Shown piece by piece: positions 7,222 through 14,575 of a DNA stretch of 23,344 bases; position 1 is the first letter of the stretch, and the number at the start of each line of letters is the position of its first letter. The stretch comes from an uncultured Blautia sp. Lineage in GTDB: Bacteria > Bacillota > Clostridia > Lachnospirales > Lachnospiraceae. Below the pieces are notes generated by a model. The model worked only from the letters and a program-made list of their open reading frames with translations, had not been told where the DNA came from and did no database searches. Where the stretch lies: positions 1-23,344 of the forward strand of contig URVB01000055.1 in assembly GCA_900551075.1 (NCBI GenBank). The letters are read 5' to 3'. The position numbers and the translations under genes were made by a program.

Positions 7222-8358
7222 ATGAGAAACAAGAAAATGACAGCATGTGTATTATCAGTGGCTATGACAGCCAGCCTTTTTGCCGGAGTAAGCGTACATG
7301 CAGAAGAAGAGGAGCCGGCCGCATTTTCCATAGGTTTTCCGTGGGATACGGCAAATACGGATCCTACCTGGATATCTATTTATAATAACGTAAAAGCGGC
7401 TGTAGAATCCGCAGGCGGCGAGCTGGTAAACGTAGTTACAGATAACTCGGCAGATGGTTTAATTGATAATGTAAGTGAATTGATCAGCCGTGATGTAGAT
7501 GGTATTTTATTTATGCCGGCATCCGATTCCATGCTTCCGACAGTAGACGCAATGTGTGCGGACGCAGGTGTATACTGGGGAACCATGTTCCGTACCATAA
7601 GTGACGAAGACATTCGTGATGCAATGTATTCCTCTGAGTGGTTTGCAGGCGGCTGTAATGAGGATGATGAGGCATGTGCGGCCAATATTGTAAAATCTAT
7701 GGCGGATATGGGCGTAACTGATTTGGGAGTTATCAATATTGCCAAAGGGGATACTTCCTCTGATCTGCGTGATAAAGGTGCTGCCGAAGGAGCTGAGGAA
7801 GCAGGCGTTAATATTTTAAATACGACATATGACATTTCAGTAACTACAGACATGACAAAAACAATAGAAAGCTATATCGCAGCATATCCGGAAATGAACG
7901 GTATCCTGGTTCTGGGTACATATTGTGAAGCTGCAATTCCAACCATCGAAAAAGCCCTGGAGGACAATGGTAAGGCAGGCGATATTAAAGTAGGCCGTAT
8001 TGATTTTGAATCCTCACTTGGCGATTATTTATCAGAGGGAACATTCCATGTCTCCTATGGCGGACAGCAGCAGATTGACCCGTTAATGTCAGCGGTCATC
8101 CTTGTGAATAAAGTTATAGGAACCCCAATTGTAGAAGACGGCCCAACAAACATCATTACTCCTTACCTGGAACTGACATCCGCGGAAGAGGCAGTTGATT
8201 TTAACGAATATTTCCTGGGTGATGAGGCAGTTTATACAGCAGATGAGATTAAAGAAAGTATGATTAAATTTTACAATTCTGACATCGATATGGACTATAT
8301 GAATAATTTAATCTCTACATTCTCAATTGCTGATGTGGCAGAACGTCACGGTAAATAA
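7222..8358 (+). CDS. Substrate-binding protein of the ABC importer (periplasmic-binding-protein family)
   Basis: This 378-residue secreted protein has a signal peptide (MRNKKMTACVLSVAMTASLF, then AGVSVHA) with a predicted cut after AHA-like VHA, just before EEEEPA. The mature part looks like a sugar-type type-I binding protein: an initial beta strand (FSIGFPWDTANTDPTW), ISRDVDGILFMPASDS in the first lobe, and GILVLGTYCEAAIPTIEKAL in the second. It would capture the substrate outside the membrane. A lipobox Cys, normal for Gram-positive binding proteins, is not seen near the cleavage site, so anchoring is unexplained. The strongest ribosome site of the operon and flanking hairpins suggest high expression. 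Confidence 0.88.
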   Translation: MRNKKMTACVLSVAMTASLFAGVSVHAEEEEPAAFSIGFPWDTANTDPTWISIYNNVKAAVESAGGELVNVVTDNSADGLIDNVSELISRDVDGILFMPASDSMLPTVDAMCADAGVYWGTMFRTISDEDIRDAMYSSEWFAGGCNEDDEACAANIVKSMADMGVTDLGVINIAKGDTSSDLRDKGAAEGAEEAGVNILNTTYDISVTTDMTKTIESYIAAYPEMNGILVLGTYCEAAIPTIEKALEDNGKAGDIKVGRIDFESSLGDYLSEGTFHVSYGGQQQIDPLMSAVILVNKVIGTPIVEDGPTNIITPYLELTSAEEAVDFNEYFLGDEAVYTADEIKESMIKFYNSDIDMDYMNNLISTFSIADVAERHGK

Positions 8359-8372
8359 GGGCTTTTGAGCAG

Positions 8373-8414
8373 ATTTCTCATGGAGCAGGCAGATGCCTGC
8401 TTCACACGAGAAAT
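8373..8414 (+). other. Imperfect hairpin after the binding-protein gene
   Basis: Inner arms AGCAGGC (8384-8390) and GCCTGCT (8395-8401) with loop AGAT are enclosed by outer arms ATTTCTC (8373-8379) and GAGAAAT (8408-8414). No T-run follows and the operon continues. The structure most likely protects the upstream binding-protein mRNA from 3' decay, giving more binding protein than permease. This role is inferred from position. Confidence 0.6.
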
Positions 8415-8455
8415 ATATCTACAAGATAATAGTGGAATGAGGAGATGGATGTGAT

Positions 8456-9424
8456 ATGAAGAAGTTAGTGACCAATACGCTGAAGGCATTTTGCCTGCCT
8501 ATGATCGTTTACCTGTTCTTTTTGGCAATTTGTTTTGAGAGATTCAGCAATTGGAATTGCATATTTACAATTTTTCTGCAGTCTATTATTCCGACTATTA
8601 CTGCGTATGCGATTGCCTATGGAAATATTTGCGGGGTTTTTGATTTTACAATCGGTTCAAGATTGATTATCAGCGGTGTAATCGGCGGTTTGATGGCAGC
8701 GCGGTTCGGAATTGTGGGGATGATTGCAGGGGCTATGGTAAGCGCAATTGTCGTAGCAATAATTACGGGTGTGCTGAATTGGTACCTTCGTATCCCGTCT
8801 CTGGTTCTGACAATGGGATTGACGATGATTTTTGAAATCGTGGGCTCAAAGCTGGCAGGGCATTATGGCTTTGTACAAATTGAAAGAGAATATGCAATTT
8901 TCGGTTCGTCTCCGGAAATAGTTATCATTTTTGGATTGGCTGCGGCTTTGTTTTATTTCCTTTGTTATCATACGGTATTCAGTTTCCATTTGCGCGCCGT
9001 AGGCAGTGACGAACATATTGCAAGAAGCTCAGGAATCAAAGCGGATCTTGTAAAGTGCAAATCGTTTGTTTACGGGGGGATTTTTCTGGGAATTTCAGCA
9101 ATCCTTACATTGAGCCAATCAGGCTCTGTCGGAGCGCAGACAAATCTGGGCAGTGTTACGATAGTGTTTAAGCCTCTTATCAGTATTTTGCTGGCATTGG
9201 TTCTTCAGCGAATCTGTAACTTAATGTTAGGTATTTTTATTGCACAGTTTAGTTTGAATATTATTTTCATCGGCCTGATTGCAGTTGGACTGCCGGACAC
9301 CTTCCAGAATGTGGTTTTGGGATTTTTTCTTTTAGTTGTAATGATATTGTTCCAGAATTCTGAACGTCTGGATGCCTTTCGAAAAAAAGCCGGAATGCGT
9401 CAGAAAACTTTGCGTGTAGAATAA
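8456..9424 (+). CDS. ABC importer permease 2 (RbsC/AraH type, divergent)
   Basis: This 322-residue multi-pass membrane protein is of the same family as permease 1 but clearly different in sequence. The hallmark loop is changed to GVFDFTIGSRLIISGVIGG, against DLSVG in permease 1. The coupling loop FHLRAVGSDEHIARSSGIKA is retained. A basic N-terminus precedes the first membrane segment and a basic tail ends the protein. The ribosome site GAGGAGA lies upstream of ATG 8456. It probably pairs with permease 1 as a heterodimer. Placing the binding-protein gene between two permease genes is not the usual rbs order. Confidence 0.88.
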   Translation: MKKLVTNTLKAFCLPMIVYLFFLAICFERFSNWNCIFTIFLQSIIPTITAYAIAYGNICGVFDFTIGSRLIISGVIGGLMAARFGIVGMIAGAMVSAIVVAIITGVLNWYLRIPSLVLTMGLTMIFEIVGSKLAGHYGFVQIEREYAIFGSSPEIVIIFGLAAALFYFLCYHTVFSFHLRAVGSDEHIARSSGIKADLVKCKSFVYGGIFLGISAILTLSQSGSVGAQTNLGSVTIVFKPLISILLALVLQRICNLMLGIFIAQFSLNIIFIGLIAVGLPDTFQNVVLGFFLLVVMILFQNSERLDAFRKKAGMRQKTLRVE

Positions 9425-9447
9425 AAAAGAACGAAAGGGGTATAAAA

Positions 9448-10494
9448 ATGAATTTTCCGAAATTATCAGATGAAGAGCGCATGAAGCGTCTGGCGCCGCC
9501 GAAAGGCAAGATTCATGCGGTCATAGATTCAGATACTTATAATGAGGTGGATGACCAGTTTGCTATTGCGTATGCGCTGCTTTCACCGGAAAAATTGCAG
9601 ATTGATGCAATATATGCTGCTCCGTTTTCTTCGGATTTCTTTGCTCGTCAGATGAATACGGACAGCGTGGCAATTCCCATGACCGGAGATATGAAGGAGG
9701 GGCTTGAATTAAGCTATCAGGAAATTCTGAAGCTGATGAAGCTTCTGGGAAAGAATCCCGAAGGAAGAGTTTTCCGGGGCTCCGGTGAATATCTGAGTGA
9801 TAAAGAAACACCTGTGGAATCGGATGCAGCCAGAGATCTGGTAAAGCGTGTACATGAGGCTGAGGACGTTCTTTACGTGATCGCCATTGGGGAAATCACA
9901 AATGTGGCATCAGCTATTCTGATGGAACCGGAAATTATTAAGAAAATGGTAGTTGTATGGTTGAGCGGTCAGCCCTTATACTGGCCGCATACCGTCGAAT
10001 TTAATTTGGGTCAGGATATTCTGGCATCCCGGATTATTTTGGATTCCGGAGTTCCGGTTGTTCTGGTTCCCTGTATGTCAGTGGCATCTTATCTTTCCGT
10101 GTCAGGGCCGGAGCTGGAGGCCAATATTAAAGGTAAGAGTGCTGTCGGTACATATCTGGCAGAAACGGTTACAAACCAGATGGGCCAGGAAATGGCACAG
10201 AACTGGCTGGAGTTATTTCATAAAACGTATTGTGCAGGACTGGATGATTATGGTGATGAGGGAATGCCGACCACCACAACAATGCTTGCGCCATCACGTA
10301 TCATATGGGATGTTTCTGCAGTTGCCTATTTGATCAATCACACATGGTGCCCGTCAAGTCTGGTACCCACCCCGCGTCTTACAGACGATATCAGGTGGGC
10401 TGAGGAGGCGGCTCGTCATCCAATGCGTGTTGTGCGTTTTATTTACCGGGATGCGGTATTTGGAGATATGTTCAGTAAGCTTCAAAAGGCATAA
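9448..10494 (+). CDS. Nucleoside hydrolase-family protein (IunH-like, divergent)
   Basis: This 348-residue cytoplasmic protein belongs to the inosine/uridine-preferring nucleoside hydrolase family, which cleaves the N-glycosidic bond of ribonucleosides to base and ribose. The N-terminal metal site is DSDTYNEVDDQFAIAY (Asp27, Asp29, Asp35, Asp36), a longer version of the usual DTDxGxDD. The core segment VIAIGEITNVASAI matches the family's IALGPLTN region. Near the C-terminus Asp288 is kept, but the preceding residue is Trp287 (IIWDVSAVAYL), where classical members have His-Asp. It is somewhat longer than the usual ~310-320 residues. As last gene of the operon it probably processes the imported compound, which may not be a standard nucleoside. 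Confidence 0.85.
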   Translation: MNFPKLSDEERMKRLAPPKGKIHAVIDSDTYNEVDDQFAIAYALLSPEKLQIDAIYAAPFSSDFFARQMNTDSVAIPMTGDMKEGLELSYQEILKLMKLLGKNPEGRVFRGSGEYLSDKETPVESDAARDLVKRVHEAEDVLYVIAIGEITNVASAILMEPEIIKKMVVVWLSGQPLYWPHTVEFNLGQDILASRIILDSGVPVVLVPCMSVASYLSVSGPELEANIKGKSAVGTYLAETVTNQMGQEMAQNWLELFHKTYCAGLDDYGDEGMPTTTTMLAPSRIIWDVSAVAYLINHTWCPSSLVPTPRLTDDIRWAEEAARHPMRVVRFIYRDAVFGDMFSKLQKA

Positions 10495-10521
10495 ATGTAA
10501 GGTGAAAATAAGTAAGGTCAG

Positions 10522-10543
10522 AAGGGAGCGGGGCGGCTCCTTT
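10522..10543 (+). other. Small hairpin after the nucleoside hydrolase gene
   Basis: AAGGGAGC (10522-10529) pairs with GCTCCTTT (10536-10543) over 8 positions, with a 6-base G-rich loop and only three T at the end. It may assist the stronger terminator immediately downstream. Confidence 0.5.
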
Positions 10544-10550
10544 ACAAATT

Positions 10551-10582
10551 ACGGCATAGCTGTTCGCGGCTATGCCGTTTTT
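10551..10582 (+). terminator. Intrinsic terminator of the ABC/nucleoside hydrolase operon
   Basis: ACGGCATAGC (10551-10560) and GCTATGCCGT (10569-10578) form a perfect 10-bp stem with an 8-base loop, followed by a T-run. This cleanly ends the importer operon and separates it from the sua5-rpiB cluster. Confidence 0.85.
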
Positions 10583-10633
10583 CCCGTCAGGCTGGCCATA
10601 TCATGCCGTAAAGTGGAATCAGGGGCGAACGCT

Positions 10634-10655
10634 GAGACAGGACGGGGGATTTACA
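10634..10655 (+). repeat. Solitary copy of the GACGGGGGATTTACA repeat word
   Basis: GAGACAGGACGGGGGATTTA and the next bases (CA) share 15 identical bases, GACGGGGGATTTACA, with positions 1201-1215 at the end of the tandem repeat. The preceding AGACAGGAC also matches the 15-bp unit. At this copy the TTTACA forms a -35 element; at the other copy the G-run forms a ribosome site. Confidence 0.6.
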
Positions 10656-10678
10656 ACTGGGAAGCATCATGTTAAAAT
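10650..10678 (+). promoter_or_regulatory. Promoter of the sua5-rpiB-deaminase cluster
   Basis: TTTACA (10650-10655) and TAAAAT (10673-10678) are spaced 17 bp apart, about 37 bp before the sua5 start. This is a good sigma-A match and is located after the preceding operon's terminator. Confidence 0.65.
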
Positions 10679-10714
10679 AATATATATCAATCAGAAAGGA
10701 CTTGCGGACAAAAG

Positions 10715-11779
10715 ATGAAAGCAGAAATTGTAAGTATGACAGCAGATAAGCTGGATGACAATGTGCTTCAACGTGCCGGAGAGATTCTGAAAAGGGGAGG
10801 ACTGGTTGCTTTTCCGACAGAGACGGTTTACGGGCTTGGAGGAAATGCTCTGGATTCCGGAGCATCCATGAAGATTTATGCAGCGAAGGGAAGACCATCG
10901 GATAATCCGCTGATCGTACACATTGCAGAGATTGAGAAGCTTTCAGAAATTGTAGCAAAGGTTCCCGGGCAGGCACAGATATTGGCAGAGAAATATTGGC
11001 CGGGGCCTTTGACCATGATCTTGCCGAAGGCTGAAATTGTGCCGAAGGAAACGACAGGGGGCCTGGAAAGCGTGGCTGTGCGTTTTCCAAGCGATCCAAT
11101 CGCTCAGGCACTGATCAGGGCCGCAGGCGGATATGTGGCGGCTCCAAGTGCAAATACCTCGGGGCGTCCGAGTCCCACAACTGCTGCGCATGTAATTGAA
11201 GATCTGGGTGATGCGATTGATATGATCATCGATGGCGGACAGGTAGGAATCGGTTTGGAATCTACGATCGTGGATTTTACGGAAGAGGTTCCGGTTGTGT
11301 TAAGACCCGGGTATATTTCTTTGGAAATGCTGAGGGAAACCCTGGGAGATGTCCGTATGGACAGGGGGCTTTTGAAGACAGGCAGCGATGTAAGGCCCAA
11401 GGCTCCCGGTATGAAATACCGCCATTATGCACCGCAGGCAGAGCTTACCATTGTAGAGGGAGAGACTTCCAGGGTGGTTGCAGCGATCAATCGTTTTTCG
11501 GAGGATGCAGAGCAGCAGGGAAAGCAGGTTGGGATCATTGCTACGGATGAGACGATGGCACAGTATCCGGTTGGAATTGTAAAAAGTATAGGAAGCCGGG
11601 AAGAGGAGGAGACGATAGCGTATCATCTGTACGAGGTACTGCGGGAATTTGACAGATGTCAGGTGAGCGCCATTTATTCAGAGGCTTTTTATACACCGCG
11701 TATGGGGCAGGCAATTATGAACCGTCTGTTGAAAGCAGCAGGACATAAAATGATAAATGTAGGGAGGAAAATAACATGA
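10715..11779 (+). CDS. sua5: L-threonylcarbamoyladenylate synthase (Sua5/YwlC)
   Basis: This enzyme makes threonylcarbamoyl-AMP from threonine, bicarbonate and ATP, the first step of the t6A modification at position 37 of ANN-decoding tRNAs. The YrdC/Sua5 domain occupies about residues 10-205, with GGLVAFPTETVYGLGGNA, YAAKGRPSDNPLIVHI, SANTSGRPSPTTA and STIVDFTEEVPVVLRPG. The C-terminal Sua5 domain begins near KAPGMKYRHYAPQAELTIVE. The length (354 residues) matches the two-domain YwlC form rather than short TsaC. The ribosome site (AGAAAGGA) is distant, so initiation may be weak. The stop overlaps the rpiB start by 4 bp, implying translational coupling. Confidence 0.95.
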   Translation: MKAEIVSMTADKLDDNVLQRAGEILKRGGLVAFPTETVYGLGGNALDSGASMKIYAAKGRPSDNPLIVHIAEIEKLSEIVAKVPGQAQILAEKYWPGPLTMILPKAEIVPKETTGGLESVAVRFPSDPIAQALIRAAGGYVAAPSANTSGRPSPTTAAHVIEDLGDAIDMIIDGGQVGIGLESTIVDFTEEVPVVLRPGYISLEMLRETLGDVRMDRGLLKTGSDVRPKAPGMKYRHYAPQAELTIVEGETSRVVAAINRFSEDAEQQGKQVGIIATDETMAQYPVGIVKSIGSREEEETIAYHLYEVLREFDRCQVSAIYSEAFYTPRMGQAIMNRLLKAAGHKMINVGRKIT

Positions 11780-12207
11780 TAGCGTTGGGAAGTGACCATG
11801 GTGGTTACGAATTAAAACAGGAAATTAAAAATTATCTGGATGAGCGGAAAATCGGTTATGTGGATATGGGATGTGACAGCCCGGCTTCTACCGATTACCC
11901 GATTTATGCCAAAAAGGTTGCAAGAGCAATTCAGAGCGGAGCGTGTGACAAAGGAATCCTGATCTGCGGCACCGGAATTGGAATTTCCATTACTGCCAAT
12001 AAATTCAAGGGAATCCGTGCAGCTCTTTGTACAGACTGCTTCTGTGCGGAAGCAACAAGGCTGCACAATGACGCCAATGTGCTTGCACTGGGCGGAAGAG
12101 TTGTAGGTCCCGGACTTGCGCTGAAGATTGTGGATACATTTTTAAATACTCCGTTTTCCGGCGATGAACGTCATATGAGGAGAATTGAGCAGATAGAATC
12201 CGAGTAA
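11776..12207 (+). CDS. rpiB: Ribose-5-phosphate isomerase B
   Basis: This cytoplasmic enzyme interconverts ribose 5-phosphate and ribulose 5-phosphate in the pentose phosphate pathway. The 143-residue length is standard for RpiB/LacAB. It has the N-terminal SDHGGYELK (Asp7, His8), active-site Cys64 in ILICGTGIGISITANK, and the family segment IRAALCTDCFCAEATRLHND followed by NVLALGGRVVG. Its ATG overlaps the sua5 stop (ATGA), and a GGGAGGAAA site lies just before it. It could also serve an allose phosphate isomerase role, but context favours the housekeeping function. Confidence 0.95.
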   Translation: MIALGSDHGGYELKQEIKNYLDERKIGYVDMGCDSPASTDYPIYAKKVARAIQSGACDKGILICGTGIGISITANKFKGIRAALCTDCFCAEATRLHNDANVLALGGRVVGPGLALKIVDTFLNTPFSGDERHMRRIEQIESE

Positions 12208-12242
12208 GCTTCAGGCGGGCGTCGGAGAATTGGAGGCTTTTT

Positions 12243-12737
12243 ATGGGAAATAAGAATCAGAAACGTGCGGATTATATTTCATGGGATGAGTATTTTATGG
12301 GAGTTGCAGTTCTTTCAGGGCTGCGCTCCAAGGACCCGAGTTCCCAGGTGGGTGCATGTATCGTCAGTGAGGATAACAAGATTTTGTCTATGGGTTATAA
12401 TGGATTTCCTATGGGATGCTCGGATGATGAATTTCCGTGGGCAAGAGAAGGCGATTCTCTGGATACAAAATATCTCTATGTAACACATAGCGAGCTGAAT
12501 GCCATCCTGAATTACCGCGGCGGCAGCCTGGAAGGAGCGAAGCTTTATGTGTCCCTGTTCCCCTGCAACGAATGTGCCAAGGCCATCATCCAGTCTGGTA
12601 TCAAGACGATTGTATATGACTCTGATAAATATGCAGATACGCCGTCGGTCATTGCATCCAAGCGGATGCTGGATGCGGCAGGAGTGCGGTATTATAAATA
12701 CAGCCGGACGGGAAGGGAAGTTAGCTTTACTCTGTAG
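12243..12737 (+). CDS. dCMP deaminase (cytidine/deoxycytidylate deaminase family, ComEB-like)
   Basis: This 164-residue zinc enzyme is predicted to convert dCMP to dUMP for thymidylate synthesis. Zinc ligands and the catalytic Glu are visible: His82-Ser-Glu84 (THSELNAILN) and Cys108/Cys111 (SLFPCNECAKAII). The segment DPSSQVGACIVSEDNKILSM and the motif GYNGFPMGC match dCMP deaminases, including the animal enzyme, rather than free cytidine deaminases. HSE instead of the common HAE is a small deviation that keeps the essential residues. The ribosome site is GGAG near 12229-12235, and the gene starts 35 bp after rpiB, probably in the same transcript. Confidence 0.88.
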   Translation: MGNKNQKRADYISWDEYFMGVAVLSGLRSKDPSSQVGACIVSEDNKILSMGYNGFPMGCSDDEFPWAREGDSLDTKYLYVTHSELNAILNYRGGSLEGAKLYVSLFPCNECAKAIIQSGIKTIVYDSDKYADTPSVIASKRMLDAAGVRYYKYSRTGREVSFTL

Positions 12738-12784
12738 AGAATAGAAATAAAATAGGAATGCAACTGAAATCCGCCGAAAACCTC

Positions 12785-12813
12785 TTGACACTTCTTAAGA
12801 ATTCGCATAGAAT
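12785..12813 (+). promoter_or_regulatory. Promoter of the T-box/proS transcript
   Basis: A perfect TTGACA (12785-12790), 17-bp spacer and TAGAAT (12808-12813) lie directly upstream of the T-box leader. Transcription would begin near 12820. Confidence 0.8.
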
Positions 12814-12819
12814 AATTGC

Positions 12820-13071
12820 AATGAATGAATCATTACGGCGATGAAGAGAATAGTACATGAGGAGCAATCTCAGAGAGGAATCCATATGGTGTGAGGATTC
12901 TGTGCGCAAATCATGGAACCGGCCTCGGAGCCCCGTGCGAATGAAGTACGGCGTCATTCCTGCGTTAACGGAAATCGAGAGAGCAGTGCTTGGAAAGCCT
13001 GAGCAGTGCTAATTAGGGTGGTACCGCCGAAGCCTTTCGGTCCCTTGTGAGGGATGGAGGGCTTCTTTTTT
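12820..13071 (+). promoter_or_regulatory. T-box riboswitch, tRNA-Pro responsive
   Basis: This leader RNA senses uncharged tRNA and controls proS by antitermination. The conserved T-box sequence AGGGTGGTACCGCC is at 13015-13028. Stem I hallmarks are present: GATGAAGAG near the 5' end, an AGAGAG bulge region, and the distal GGTG loop. The candidate specifier codon is CCG at 12919-12921, in GAACCGGCCTCGGAG aligned to the usual GAA-codon-purine layout. CCT at 12923-12925 is an alternative, and both are proline codons. The leader ends in the terminator GAAGCC...GGCTTC plus T6 (13029-13071). The CCCTT at 13042-13046 can instead pair with the T-box AGGG to form the antiterminator. Confidence 0.93.
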
Positions 13072-13130
13072 ATGTGAAGGAAGCGCCTTTATCCCGAAAT
13101 CTTAATCACAAAAAAGGAGAGAACAGAATC

Positions 13131-14570
13131 ATGGCAAAAGAAAAGAAATTAGTAGAGGCCATTACATCCATGGAGGAAGATTTCGCCCAGTGGTATACCG
13201 ACGTGGTGAAAAAAGCAGAGCTTTGCGGTTATACAAGTGTAAAGGGCTGTATGGTCATTAAGCCTGCAGGCTATGCAATCTGGGAAAATATCCAGAATGA
13301 GCTGGACAGAAGATTCAAAGAAACAGGTGTGGAAAATGTTTACATGCCTCTGTTTATTCCGGAGTCCCTTCTTCAGAGAGAAAAGGACCATGTAGAAGGA
13401 TTTGCGCCGGAGGTTGCATGGGTCACCCATGGCGGCCCGGACCCGCTTCAGGAGCGTCTCTGTGTACGTCCGACTTCTGAAACACTGTTCTGTGATTTTT
13501 ATCAGAAGGAAATCCAGTCCCACAGGGATCTGCCGAAGGTATATAATCAGTGGTGCTCGGTTGTACGCTGGGAAAAGACGACCCGTCCGTTCCTGCGTTC
13601 CCGTGAATTCTTATGGCAGGAGGGGCATACGGCACATGCAACTGCCACGGAGGCAGAAGAGAGGACCATTCAGATGCTGAATGTATATGCGGACTTCTGC
13701 GAGCAGGTATTGGCAATTCCGGTTGTAAAAGGAAGAAAAACAGATAAAGAGAAATTTGCAGGCGCAGAAGCAACCTACACCATTGAAGCCCTGATGCACG
13801 ATGGAAAAGCACTGCAGTCCGGTACCAGCCATAACTTCGGTGATGGATTTGCAAGAGCTTTTGGTATTCAGTATACGGACAAAGAAAACAGGCTGCAGTA
13901 TGTGCACCAGACTTCCTGGGGTATGACAACCCGTATGATCGGTGCCATCATTATGGTTCATGGTGACAACAGCGGTCTTGTCCTGCCTCCGAGAATTGCT
14001 CCGGTACAGGCTGTGATCATTCCGATTCAGCAGAGAAAAGAGGGCGTTCTTGCAAAAGCGGACGAGCTGTTTGCAGAACTAAAGGCGGCAGGTATCCGTG
14101 TGAAGACAGATGATACGGACAAGAGTCCGGGATTTAAATTTGCAGAGCAGGAAATGCGTGGTATACCCGTACGTATTGAGTGCGGACCAAAGGATATCGA
14201 GAACGGACAGGCGGTTATCTGCCGCCGTGATACAAGAGAAAAGTATACGGTAAAATTCGAAGAGCTGGCAGTAAAGGTGCAGGAAATCCTGGATACCATG
14301 CAGACAGATATGCTGGAGCGTGCACGCGTACATCGTGACGCACATACCTATAGCGCTGTTGGTTATGAGGAATTTAAGGATATTGTCAACAATAAGTCCG
14401 GATTTGTAAAGGCCATGTGGTGTGGCTGTCAGGAATGTGAAGACAAGATCAAAGAGGATGTGCAGGCAACCTCCAGATGTATTCCGTTTGAGCAGGAGCA
14501 GTTGAGCGATGTCTGCGTATGCTGCGGCAAGCCGGCAAAGAAAATGGTTTACTGGGGCAGAGCATATTAA
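13131..14570 (+). CDS. proS: Prolyl-tRNA synthetase, short type 3
   Basis: This enzyme charges tRNA-Pro with proline. Its 479 residues lack the YbaK editing insertion of the long bacterial form. Class II motifs are seen: PTSETLFCDFYQKEI, and RWEKTTRPFLRSREFLWQEG (motif 2 region). The anticodon-binding domain begins around IAPVQAVIIPIQQRKEG. The C-terminal domain carries paired cysteines (CGCQECE and CVCCGKPAKK) that probably bind zinc, and ends in WGRAY, typical of this type. The start is ATG 13131, after AAAAAGGAGAG. An in-frame ATG at 13047 lies inside the T-box terminator and is rejected. It is controlled by the T-box leader. Confidence 0.95.
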   Translation: MAKEKKLVEAITSMEEDFAQWYTDVVKKAELCGYTSVKGCMVIKPAGYAIWENIQNELDRRFKETGVENVYMPLFIPESLLQREKDHVEGFAPEVAWVTHGGPDPLQERLCVRPTSETLFCDFYQKEIQSHRDLPKVYNQWCSVVRWEKTTRPFLRSREFLWQEGHTAHATATEAEERTIQMLNVYADFCEQVLAIPVVKGRKTDKEKFAGAEATYTIEALMHDGKALQSGTSHNFGDGFARAFGIQYTDKENRLQYVHQTSWGMTTRMIGAIIMVHGDNSGLVLPPRIAPVQAVIIPIQQRKEGVLAKADELFAELKAAGIRVKTDDTDKSPGFKFAEQEMRGIPVRIECGPKDIENGQAVICRRDTREKYTVKFEELAVKVQEILDTMQTDMLERARVHRDAHTYSAVGYEEFKDIVNNKSGFVKAMWCGCQECEDKIKEDVQATSRCIPFEQEQLSDVCVCCGKPAKKMVYWGRAY

Positions 14571-14575
14571 TTTTT

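Noticed and set aside
11776..12207. RpiB as a dedicated step for ribose released by the nucleoside hydrolase
   Set aside because: A clear terminator (10551-10582), a new promoter and the sua5 gene separate them, and RpiB is a housekeeping enzyme often found near sua5. The proximity is probably incidental, although the metabolic link exists.
13047..13130. N-terminal extension of proS from ATG 13047
   Set aside because: The extension lies inside the T-box terminator, whereas ATG 13131 has a good ribosome site and matches the family start (MAKEKKLVEAIT).
13423..13929. Minus-strand frame (168 codons) opposite proS, and a similar one at 15005-15649 opposite the LacI-family gene
   Set aside because: Both are fully antisense to well-supported genes and show no family resemblance.
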